Part shown: positions 1-7,748 of the stretch, piece by piece
Position numbering within the stretch: the first letter of the stretch is position 1
Layout: the number at the start of each line of letters is the position of its first letter
Assembly (NCBI RefSeq): GCF_022410515.1
Contig: NZ_JACSDI010000007.1
Span: forward strand, 102,773 to 166,772
Direction: 5' to 3'
Length of the DNA stretch: 64,000 nucleotides
DNA from: Shewanella cutis
GTDB taxonomy: Bacteria > Pseudomonadota > Gammaproteobacteria > Enterobacterales > Shewanellaceae
Notes under the pieces: model-generated
Database searches by the model: none
The model's input: the letters and a program-made list of their open reading frames with translations, nothing else
Told to the model about the DNA's origin: nothing
Translations under genes and position numbers: made by a program

Positions 1-550
1 GGTGATCGATGATCGCCGCCGTCGCGCCCCAAATAAAGCGCTGTTGATAGGGAATAAAATGCACGCTGTAGTAACGCCCTTGGCGTAAAAACTGTTTGCG
101 GTGGCGATTTTGCGGTTCGATAAAAAAGTTTAAGGGCACGCGAAAACAGTCGGCGACTTCGCCGGGATCGAGTCTTAAGGCAAAATCTTGCTTAATCATG
201 CCCACCACTGGGGTGATTTCAAAGCCTGTAAAAGTATTGTGCGCGGGGAAGGTGCCTATCACCTCGACATTATCACGACACAAACCGATTTCTTCCTCTG
301 CTTCCCGAAGCGCGGCTGTAATGGCGCTGCTGTCACTGGGTTCAATCTTGCCGCCGGGAAAACTAATTTGCCCAGGATGCGCCCTAAGGTGCATCGGTCT
401 TTGGGTTAAAATCAGATTGAGCTCGCCTTGGATTTCCTGCAATGGAATGAGTACCGCAGCTTTACGCAACCCAAGGTGAGGGATAGCCGCCGGATCTTGC
501 GTGGCTAAAGGATGCAGATTAAATCTGAGTCTAAATTCCGCTTGATCCAT
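1..550 (-). CDS. NUDIX CoA pyrophosphatase, 3' end outside window
   Basis: Reading leftwards from an ATG at 550, the frame stays open to the window edge (183 codons seen), so the C-terminus is missing. It shows the UPF0035/NudL-type signature: an LTQRPMHLRAHPGQISFPGG stretch followed by a NUDIX helix with REAEEEIGL. Members of this family hydrolyse CoA and its derivatives to 3',5'-ADP and phosphopantetheine in the cytoplasm, with Mg2+ or Mn2+ bound by the NUDIX glutamates. It lies 24 bp downstream of pabB on the same strand, so the two are probably co-transcribed. Family assignment is firm; the exact substrate is inferred from the family. Confidence 0.88.
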   Translation of the reverse strand, partial: MDQAEFRLRFNLHPLATQDPAAIPHLGLRKAAVLIPLQEIQGELNLILTQRPMHLRAHPGQISFPGGKIEPSDSSAITAALREAEEEIGLCRDNVEVIGTFPAHNTFTGFEITPVVGMIKQDFALRLDPGEVADCFRVPLNFFIEPQNRHRKQFLRQGRYYSVHFIPYQQRFIWGATAAIIDH

Positions 551-574
551 AGGTTTCCCACTCATTCCTGTCGA

Positions 575-1978
575 TTATTGAGGGCTATCGAGTAAGGGTA
601 AAATTCGGCTTATCTTGTCGAAGCTTTCTTGGTACTCGGCATCGACATTCGAGTCGGCGACTATGCCGCCGCCCGCCCAGCAATAGAGTTTACCTTGCTC
701 AGCCACTAGCGTGCGTATGGCGATACTGGTGTCCATTTGTCCATCTTGGCTGATATACCCCATGGAGCCACAATACAGACTGCGGCGTGAGGGTTCCAGT
801 TCTTCAATAATTTCCATCGCGCGAATTTTCGGCGCACCGGTAATCGAACCGCCGGGAAAGGCTGCCCGCAGCAAGTCACAGGCGTGGTATTGTGGGTCGA
901 GTTTGGCGGTGACAGTACTTACTAAATGGTGCACAGCCGGAAAACTTTCTATGGCAAATAGATGGGGTACTTGCACCGAGCCGGACGCCGCGACTTTGCC
1001 GATATCATTACGCAGTAAATCCACAATCATCACGTTTTCGGCGCGATCTTTAGGGGAGTTGGCGAGTGTTTGCGCCACCTGTTTATCCTGCTCAGGATTA
1101 GCATGACGTGGCAAGGTACCTTTAATCGGTTTGGTTTGAATGTCGTTACCGCGTAGCTGAATAAAACGCTCGGGCGAAATCGATAAAATCGCATTGTCAT
1201 TAAGCCGCATAAAGGCAGAGAAGGGCGCCTGATTGGCACTGCGCAGTTTGCAATAGGCGCGCCATTCATCGCCTTGATATAGTGCTTCAAAGCGTTGGGT
1301 TAAATTAATTTGATAGCAATCACCGCTATGCAGATACGCCTGTACTTGATTAAATTTTGAGGTGTACTGGGCTTTGGTGAGCTGTGCTGACCAAGGGCTT
1401 GTGAGACTAAATTCAGCCTGTTTTGTGGTGTTGGCTATTTTTGATTCAATTATTTTCAACTGAGCTTCTAGCGCGGTTTCACCCAAATAGTGCACTAAAA
1501 ACCAGCTTTGCTGCTGATAATCGAAAATTAATGCCCAGTCGTAAAAGCCAATATTCATCTCGCCGAGGCGAATATCCTGCGCCGCAATATTGGGGATAGC
1601 TTCAATACGACGGCCTAAATCGTAGCTAAAGCAGCCCATGGCGCCGCCACTAAAGGGGAGTTCAGAGGCAAAGGATTGTGGATACCAGTGGCGCAATAAC
1701 TGGTTGACCAGCGTAAAGGGATCATCGGTTGCACTCATTTGGGTGGGAATGGTTAATTCTGGCAACTGAACCTGAATATTGGTCAGTTCACCATGGGTGA
1801 TCAGGGTGGCAATGGGATTTACGCAAATGATATCGAACTTAGCATCCAGATGGGTGGCATTGGCCGAGTCGAGCAGTATTGCCCAAGGTTCTGCCGCAAA
1901 GTGTTCAAAGAGGTCTGCTGTGTTTAATGTCCAGTCAAGTTGGCGTGATGCAAGTTGTTTTGACGCCCTATTTACCAT
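575..1978 (-). CDS. pabB: Aminodeoxychorismate synthase component I
   Basis: A 467-residue chorismate-utilising enzyme. With PabA-type glutamine amidotransferase it converts chorismate to 4-amino-4-deoxychorismate for p-aminobenzoate and folate synthesis. The C-terminal two thirds is the chorismate-binding domain, with the PIKGTLPR motif near residue 285; the Lys in PIKGT is the residue that distinguishes PabB from TrpE and isochorismate synthases, which have Ala. The motifs DLLRNDIG and GGSITGAPK follow. Length is normal for the family. It is divergent from the fumarase gene and sits 24 bp upstream of the NUDIX gene. No truncation is seen. Confidence 0.93.
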   Translation of the reverse strand: MVNRASKQLASRQLDWTLNTADLFEHFAAEPWAILLDSANATHLDAKFDIICVNPIATLITHGELTNIQVQLPELTIPTQMSATDDPFTLVNQLLRHWYPQSFASELPFSGGAMGCFSYDLGRRIEAIPNIAAQDIRLGEMNIGFYDWALIFDYQQQSWFLVHYLGETALEAQLKIIESKIANTTKQAEFSLTSPWSAQLTKAQYTSKFNQVQAYLHSGDCYQINLTQRFEALYQGDEWRAYCKLRSANQAPFSAFMRLNDNAILSISPERFIQLRGNDIQTKPIKGTLPRHANPEQDKQVAQTLANSPKDRAENVMIVDLLRNDIGKVAASGSVQVPHLFAIESFPAVHHLVSTVTAKLDPQYHACDLLRAAFPGGSITGAPKIRAMEIIEELEPSRRSLYCGSMGYISQDGQMDTSIAIRTLVAEQGKLYCWAGGGIVADSNVDAEYQESFDKISRILPLLDSPQ

Positions 1979-2100
1979 CTATTAACCCTATCTAAAAATG
2001 TGATGTAGCCCAAAAAGATGGGAAAGAGTATCATATTGGCCCAGAAAGAATTACACAAAAAAACAAGTAAGGCCCTAAAGGCTGCTGGAGCGCTCCTACT

Positions 2101-3645
2101 ATGTCATCTCACCATGAAACGTCTGAAAATGTAGTGATTAAACAAGCCGACTTCATTGAAAGTGTGGCGGATGCCCTGCAATACATATCCTATTATCATC
2201 CGAAAGATTTTGTCGATGCCATGAGCCAAGCTTATGAGCGTGAGCAAAGTGCGGCGGCGAAGGATGCGATTGCCCAAATTTTGATTAACTCGCGTATGTC
2301 TGCCGAAGGCAAACGTCCACTGTGCCAAGATACCGGTATCGTGACCACCTTTGTTAAGATTGGCATGGGAGTTAAGTGGGACAAAACCGATATGACCATT
2401 CAACAAATGGTCGATGAAGGTGTGCGTCGTGCTTATACCAATCCAGACAATCCACTGCGCGCATCCATTGTGGCCGATCCCGCCGGTAGCCGTAAAAACA
2501 CTAAAGACAACACCCCATCAGTTGTGCATATCGATATGGTGCCAGGTAACCATGTTGAAGTCGCGATCGCAGCCAAAGGCGGCGGCAGCGAAAACAAAGC
2601 CAAGATGGTGATGTTAAACCCATCTGACGATATCGCCGCTTGGGTTGAAAAAACGCTGCCCACCATGGGCGCGGGTTGGTGTCCACCGGGCATGCTCGGT
2701 ATTGGTATTGGTGGCACCGCTGAAAAAGCCGCGGTGCTCGCCAAAGAAGCTTTAATGGAAAGCGTGGATATCCATGAGTTAATGGCGCGCGGCGCACAAA
2801 CCAGCGAAGAAAAACTGCGTTTAGATATTTTTGAACGTGCTAACAACCTCGGTATTGGTGCTCAAGGTCTAGGTGGTTTAACCACAGTATTGGACGTGAA
2901 AATCAAATCAGCACCGACCCACGCGGCATCCAAACCTGTTGTGATGATCCCTAACTGCGCGGCAACGCGCCACGTGCATTTCCATTTAGATGGTACAGGT
3001 CCTGCTGATCTTGCCCCTCCATCACTCAGCGACTGGCCAGAAATCACCCGCGAAGTGGGCAGCGATGTGCGCCGTGTTAACTTAGACACAGTCACACAAG
3101 CCGATATCGAGCAATGGAAGAGCGGTGAAACCATTCTGTTAAGCGGTAAAATGCTCACCGGCCGTGATGCTGCCCATAAGCGTATCCAAAGCCTGATTGA
3201 AAGCGGCGAAGGTTTACCAGAAGGCGTGGACTTTACTGGCAAGTTTATCTACTACGTTGGCCCAGTTGACCCTGTGGGTAATGAAGTTGTGGGTCCTGCA
3301 GGACCTACAACCGCGACCCGTATGGACAAGTTCACTGACCTGATGCTTGAAAAAACAGGCCTGATGGGCATGATCGGTAAGGCTGAGCGTGGTCCAGCGA
3401 CCGTTGAGTCTATCAAGAAGCACAAAGCGGTGTACTTGATGGCTGTTGGCGGCGCGGCTTATCTCGTGTCTAAAGCGATTAAAAAATCCCGTGTGGTGGC
3501 TTTTGCCGATTTAGGTATGGAAGCGATTTACGAGTTTGACGTTGAAGATATGCCAGTGACTGTGGCGGTTGACTCAAACGGCGTGAATGCCCATGAAACG
3601 GGCCCAGCGATTTGGAAAGTCAATATTGCAAACGCCAAAGCTTAA
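2101..3645 (+). CDS. Fumarate hydratase, class I (iron-sulfur)
   Basis: A 514-residue class I fumarase catalysing reversible hydration of fumarate to malate in the TCA cycle and in anaerobic reductive metabolism, in the cytoplasm. The alpha domain comes first, with LCQDTG near residue 77, WCPPGM and NCAATRH motifs that provide the three cysteines expected to hold the [4Fe-4S] cluster; the beta domain follows from about residue 330 (GKMLTGRDAAHKR and GPAGPTTATRMDKF). The single fused chain is the FumA/FumB arrangement rather than the split archaeal form. The gene is monocistronic by spacing, with a terminator at 3777. FumA and FumB cannot be told apart from sequence alone, so no symbol is given. 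Confidence 0.94.
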   Translation: MSSHHETSENVVIKQADFIESVADALQYISYYHPKDFVDAMSQAYEREQSAAAKDAIAQILINSRMSAEGKRPLCQDTGIVTTFVKIGMGVKWDKTDMTIQQMVDEGVRRAYTNPDNPLRASIVADPAGSRKNTKDNTPSVVHIDMVPGNHVEVAIAAKGGGSENKAKMVMLNPSDDIAAWVEKTLPTMGAGWCPPGMLGIGIGGTAEKAAVLAKEALMESVDIHELMARGAQTSEEKLRLDIFERANNLGIGAQGLGGLTTVLDVKIKSAPTHAASKPVVMIPNCAATRHVHFHLDGTGPADLAPPSLSDWPEITREVGSDVRRVNLDTVTQADIEQWKSGETILLSGKMLTGRDAAHKRIQSLIESGEGLPEGVDFTGKFIYYVGPVDPVGNEVVGPAGPTTATRMDKFTDLMLEKTGLMGMIGKAERGPATVESIKKHKAVYLMAVGGAAYLVSKAIKKSRVVAFADLGMEAIYEFDVEDMPVTVAVDSNGVNAHETGPAIWKVNIANAKA

Positions 3646-3776
3646 GCAAATGGCCTAAGCGAATGTCCTTCTTGCAAAAATGTCGCTTTTTTAAGAAGGG
3701 ATTTGAGCAAGATAGTAAGGCGAGTGGTACTCAATGAGTCTATTCGATGCTGACTGACAATTTGTCACAAAAAAAT

Positions 3777-3815
3777 ACGCTCAAGTACGCCTTTTGGCTT
3801 GCTTGAGCGTTTTTG
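3777..3815 (+). terminator. Rho-independent terminator after fumarase
   Basis: Inverted repeat ACGCTCAAG / CTTGAGCGT (3777-3785 with 3802-3810) followed by TTTTTG. It lies 130 bp after the fumarase stop and before the peptidase gene. Confidence 0.75.
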
Positions 3816-3920
3816 TTTCGTTAGTGTGGCAAACTTATCTTCATAGAGACGATTGATGTTCGTTTTGACCGTTCATTTGGTACAACTACCGAATGTGTTT
3901 AACAAAAGATGGATATAACA

Positions 3921-5972
3921 ATGAAAATAGCTCCTCTCCTATTGGCGCTTGGCGTAGCAGGTTTGGCCTGCTCTGCCCACGCGGCCGATCCTAAGCCTTT
4001 TACTGTGCAACAGCTGGTTAAACTCAACAAATTGCATTCAGCCGTGGTATCTCACGACGGTACAAAATTGGTCTACGGCCTGAAAACCGTTAATGACAAG
4101 GGAGAGGCAAGCTCGGATTTATATCTTCTCGATCTGACGCAAGCAGACGCGAAACCGCTGCAGCTCACCTCCGCTGCGGGTACAGAGCACGATGTCAGCT
4201 TCGCAAACGATGACAAATCGATTTATTTCCTCGCCAGCCGCAGTGGGTCAAGCCAACTGTTCCAACTGCCATTAACCGGCGGTGAAGCGCAGCAAGTTTC
4301 TGATCTGCCATTGGATATAGATGGTTACAAACTGTCTAACGATGGCAAGCAAATCGTGCTCAGCATGCGCGTCTTCCCAGAGTGTAAAGACTTAGCCTGC
4401 TCGAAAGACAAATTTAAGGCCGAAGAGGAGCGTAAATCGACGGGCCGAGAATACAAGCAGTTGATGGTACGTCACTGGGATACCTGGGAAGATCACGCCC
4501 GTAATCACTTATTTGTCGGCGCTCTCAACGGTGAGAAGCTGACCAAAGTGGTTGATATCACTCAAGGCTTAGACACCGAAACCCCACCTAAGCCATTCTC
4601 AGGCATGGAAGAAGTGACTTTCACCCCTGATGGCCAGCATGTGGTTTACAGCGCTAAAGCGCCCAGCAAAGATCAAGCTTGGACCACAAACTACGATCTG
4701 TGGCAGGTGAGTGTTAATGGCGGCAAAGCCACTAACTTAACCGCCGATAACATTGCTTGGGACGCGCAGCCGACATTCTCTAGCGATGGCCGTTATATGG
4801 CGTACCTCGCGATGACTAAACCCGGCTTCGAGGCCGACCGTTACCGCATTATGCTGCGTGATACCAGCACCGGACAGTCGAAGGAAGTCGCACCGCTGTG
4901 GGACAGAAGCCCAAGCTCGCTGATGTTTGCACCTGACAACCGTACTCTGTATGTGACGGCGCAGGACATTGGCCAAGTGTCTATTTTCAAAGTGAACACT
5001 CAATTTGGTGATGTACAATCGATCTACAGTGACGGCAGCAACAGTCTGATCGCGATTGCTGATGATCAACTGATCTTCGATAGCAAAACCTTGGTAGAGC
5101 CGGGCGATCTGTATCGCATCAACACCGATGGTCAAGGCTTGAAGCGTCTGACTGAAGTCAACAAAGACAAACTGGCCGAAATCAAATTCGGTGAATTCCA
5201 ACAATTTAGCTTTAAGGGTTGGAACAACGAAGATGTTTACGGCTACTGGATCAAACCTGCTAACTACCAAGAAGGCAAAAAGTATCCGATTGCATACCTT
5301 GTCCACGGTGGTCCGCAAGGTTCATTTGGCAACGGTTTCAGTGGTCGTTGGAATGCCCAGTTATGGGCGGGCGCGGGTTACGGTGTGGTGATGGTGGACT
5401 TCCACGGTTCAACCGGTTACGGCCAAGCCTTTACCGATTCTATCAGCCAAGATTGGGGCGGTAAGCCATTAGAAGACTTACAAAAAGGTCTGGCTGCGGT
5501 AAGCCAACAACAAAAATGGCTCGATCCACAAAATGCCTGCGCCTTGGGTGGCTCTTACGGCGGCTACATGATGAACTGGATCCAAGGTAACTGGAACGAT
5601 GGCTTTAAGTGCCTCGTTAACCACGCGGGTTTATTCGATATGCGCTCCATGTACTATGTGACCGAAGAAGTCTGGTTCCCCGAACATGAATTCGGTGGTA
5701 CTTATCAGGATAACAAAGCGTTATATGAGAAGTTTAACCCAGTTAACTATGTGGAAAACTGGAAGACCCCAATGCTGGTTATCCATGGCGAGAAGGATTT
5801 CCGTGTGCCTTATGGCCAAGGTTTAGCTGCATTTAGCTTTATGCAGCGTAAGGGTATTCCATCGGAGTTGTTGATTTACCCTGATGAAAACCACTGGATC
5901 TTAAAGCCAGAAAACCTAGAACAATGGTACGCGAACGTGTTCCGTTGGATGGATAGCTGGACTAAAAAGTAA
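3921..5972 (+). CDS. Secreted S9 family prolyl oligopeptidase/acyl-peptide hydrolase-like peptidase
   Basis: A 683-residue serine peptidase of the prolyl oligopeptidase clan. The N-terminus has a signal peptide (KIAPLLLALGVAGL then AHA before ADPKPF), so it should act in the periplasm. A beta-propeller of TolB/WD40-like repeats fills residues about 30-400, and the alpha/beta-hydrolase domain follows. The catalytic triad is visible: Ser in GGSYGGYM (about residue 544), Asp in GEKDFRVP (about 624) and His in DENHW (about 654). An in-frame ATG at 3909 would add MDIT; the ATG at 3921 is preferred because it begins the signal peptide cleanly. Natural substrates are unknown; short peptides are likely from the family. 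Confidence 0.9.
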   Translation: MKIAPLLLALGVAGLACSAHAADPKPFTVQQLVKLNKLHSAVVSHDGTKLVYGLKTVNDKGEASSDLYLLDLTQADAKPLQLTSAAGTEHDVSFANDDKSIYFLASRSGSSQLFQLPLTGGEAQQVSDLPLDIDGYKLSNDGKQIVLSMRVFPECKDLACSKDKFKAEEERKSTGREYKQLMVRHWDTWEDHARNHLFVGALNGEKLTKVVDITQGLDTETPPKPFSGMEEVTFTPDGQHVVYSAKAPSKDQAWTTNYDLWQVSVNGGKATNLTADNIAWDAQPTFSSDGRYMAYLAMTKPGFEADRYRIMLRDTSTGQSKEVAPLWDRSPSSLMFAPDNRTLYVTAQDIGQVSIFKVNTQFGDVQSIYSDGSNSLIAIADDQLIFDSKTLVEPGDLYRINTDGQGLKRLTEVNKDKLAEIKFGEFQQFSFKGWNNEDVYGYWIKPANYQEGKKYPIAYLVHGGPQGSFGNGFSGRWNAQLWAGAGYGVVMVDFHGSTGYGQAFTDSISQDWGGKPLEDLQKGLAAVSQQQKWLDPQNACALGGSYGGYMMNWIQGNWNDGFKCLVNHAGLFDMRSMYYVTEEVWFPEHEFGGTYQDNKALYEKFNPVNYVENWKTPMLVIHGEKDFRVPYGQGLAAFSFMQRKGIPSELLIYPDENHWILKPENLEQWYANVFRWMDSWTKK

Positions 5973-6024
5973 TCGAGGATGATGGACTTAAATACGCTGT
6001 ATTTAGTCCTATTGACTTGTTGCG

Positions 6025-6051
6025 AAAGCCAGAACTCTGTTCTGGCTTTTT
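6025..6051 (+). terminator. Rho-independent terminator after S9 peptidase
   Basis: AAAGCCAGAA / TTCTGGCTTT hairpin with a 5-nt loop and a T-run, 52 bp after the peptidase stop codon. Confidence 0.8.
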
Positions 6052-6138
6052 AATAATAGGATTGTTTGTATCCAGCTAAACACACCAGTAAACGAACGGG
6101 GTTAAATATTGGCTACGGTTACAGATCAAGGAATGAAG

Positions 6139-6597
6139 ATGCTGATCAGAGCGGCGAGTACAACAGATATTGAGGCAATAAGCGCATTAATCACGCAGCT
6201 TACACAAGTTTATATCGCTCCCACGTGCACAGATGTTGGTGCACAAACCTTAGTCAAAGCCATGTCGGTTGAGTCGGTGGCTCATTATTTTGCCTTAGGT
6301 TATCAATATCATGTCGCAATGAATGAGGCTGGCGAACTCGTCGGTGTGGTGGGGATGAAGGATAACAGTCATCTTTATCATCTATTTGTGGCGGATATTG
6401 CCAAGGGACAAGGCCTGTCGCGTCAGCTGTGGGAGCTTGCTAAAGCTGAGTGTCTTGCGAAGGGAAATCCCGGCACGTTTACCGTCAACTCGGCGGTGAA
6501 TGCGCTGCCTGTCTATCAGCGCTTTGGCTTTATTGCGCAAAGTGATATTCGCGATCGCGGTGGGATCCGCGATATTCCGATGCAGCTCGTGCTTTAA
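6139..6597 (+). CDS. GNAT family N-acetyltransferase
   Basis: A 152-residue GNAT-fold acetyltransferase. The N-terminal strand and helix IRAASTTDIEAI and the later HLFVADIAKGQGLSRQLW segment (acetyl-CoA pyrophosphate loop, RxxGxG/A-like) identify the family. Start: the ATG at 6139 has AAGGA six bases upstream; a longer TTG-started form from 6109 and an ATG at 6133 are possible but lack a well-placed Shine-Dalgarno. The substrate cannot be told from sequence. It lies 55 bp upstream of the M14 peptidase gene on the same strand and may be co-transcribed. Confidence 0.85.
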   Translation: MLIRAASTTDIEAISALITQLTQVYIAPTCTDVGAQTLVKAMSVESVAHYFALGYQYHVAMNEAGELVGVVGMKDNSHLYHLFVADIAKGQGLSRQLWELAKAECLAKGNPGTFTVNSAVNALPVYQRFGFIAQSDIRDRGGIRDIPMQLVL

Positions 6598-6652
6598 TTT
6601 ATATCAATTTTTAATCATAAAACCAGAACACAAAATTAGAAGAAGAGAACCT

Positions 6653-7588
6653 ATGGCGAATGTGAGTTTTTACCCAATTGGGACTGTCGGTGAAAAATGG
6701 GGCGATGCCGAAAAGGCCGCATGGTTTGCTAGTACGCAAATTAAACGTTCTTACCAAGACAATGTTGTCACGCCACTAAAAGCGATGGAGTCACAACTGG
6801 CCGAATTAGGGCTGAATGTGGTGCAATATGGCGCTTTATCGATTGATCCAGCGCGTTACCCTTTATTTGCGGTCAAATCAGCAAGCTTTGATCCGAAAAA
6901 GATAACGGTATTAGTCACAGGGGGCGTACACGGCTACGAAACCAGTGGTGTGCATGGCGCCTTGGCTTTTTTGGCTAACAACGCGGCTCACTATGCTGAG
7001 CGGGTAAACTTAGTGGTGGCAGTGTGTGTAAGCCCTTGGGGTTATGAGACTATTAATCGCTGGAACCCGAAAGCTATCGATCCAAACCGCTCGTTTTATG
7101 CTAATAGCCCAGCAGAAGAGTCGGCAGCACTGATGGCACTGGTGGCAAGCATTCCACAAGGTTTTGATGTGCATGTGGATTTACATGAAACCACCGACTC
7201 GGATGAGGATGAATTTCGTCCAGCCTTGGCCGCGCGTGACGGTAAAGACTTTATTCCCGGGACGATTCCTGATGGTTTTTATGCTGTAGGCGATACCGAA
7301 AATCCGCAGGATGCGTTCCAAAAGGCGATTATCGATGGCGTTAGCAAAGTCACTCACATCGCGCCTGCCGATGATAAGGGCGAGATTATCGGCTCAACGG
7401 TAGTGCAACACGGGGTGATCAACTACCCACTAAAAGCGCTAGGTTTATGCAGCAGTGTGACGGGTTGTATTTATAACACGACAACAGAAGTGTATCCTGA
7501 CAGCCCATCGGCCACGCCCGCAGAGTGCAATTTAGCTCAAGTTGCGGCGATTACCAGTGCCATCGACTATGTGTTAGCACTGAATTAA
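6653..7588 (+). CDS. M14-family zinc carboxypeptidase-like protein
   Basis: A 311-residue protein of the M14/succinylglutamate-desuccinylase-like superfamily. The zinc ligands of the family are visible: HxxE in GGVHGYETSG (about residue 90) and a later His in DVHVDLHETT (about 180), with a candidate catalytic Glu in TTTEVYPD (about 282). There is no signal peptide, so a cytoplasmic peptidase or deacylase acting on small peptides or acyl-amino acids is likely. The start at 6653 has AGAAGAG upstream; a longer reading frame from 6500 only overlaps the end of the GNAT gene. Exact substrate unknown. Confidence 0.82.
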   Translation: MANVSFYPIGTVGEKWGDAEKAAWFASTQIKRSYQDNVVTPLKAMESQLAELGLNVVQYGALSIDPARYPLFAVKSASFDPKKITVLVTGGVHGYETSGVHGALAFLANNAAHYAERVNLVVAVCVSPWGYETINRWNPKAIDPNRSFYANSPAEESAALMALVASIPQGFDVHVDLHETTDSDEDEFRPALAARDGKDFIPGTIPDGFYAVGDTENPQDAFQKAIIDGVSKVTHIAPADDKGEIIGSTVVQHGVINYPLKALGLCSSVTGCIYNTTTEVYPDSPSATPAECNLAQVAAITSAIDYVLALN

Positions 7589-7680
7589 TTGAGTTTGTTA
7601 CTTATTTGATATCAAGCTCGCAAGTCAATCCTAACGTTTTGTACTGTGCCATCAATTGATTTTGCTTAAGTTAAAATGAT

Positions 7681-7704
7681 AAAAGCCCTCAAACGAGGGC
7701 TTTT
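7681..7704. terminator. Bidirectional terminator between convergent genes
   Basis: AAAAGCCCTC / GAGGGCTTTT perfect 10-bp inverted repeat with a 4-nt loop, between the convergent M14 peptidase and adhE genes. A-rich on one side and T-rich on the other, so it can serve both strands. Confidence 0.82.
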
Positions 7705-7748
7705 GCATTTAACGATTTTTATTGCCTAGACATTATATCTATTGAGCA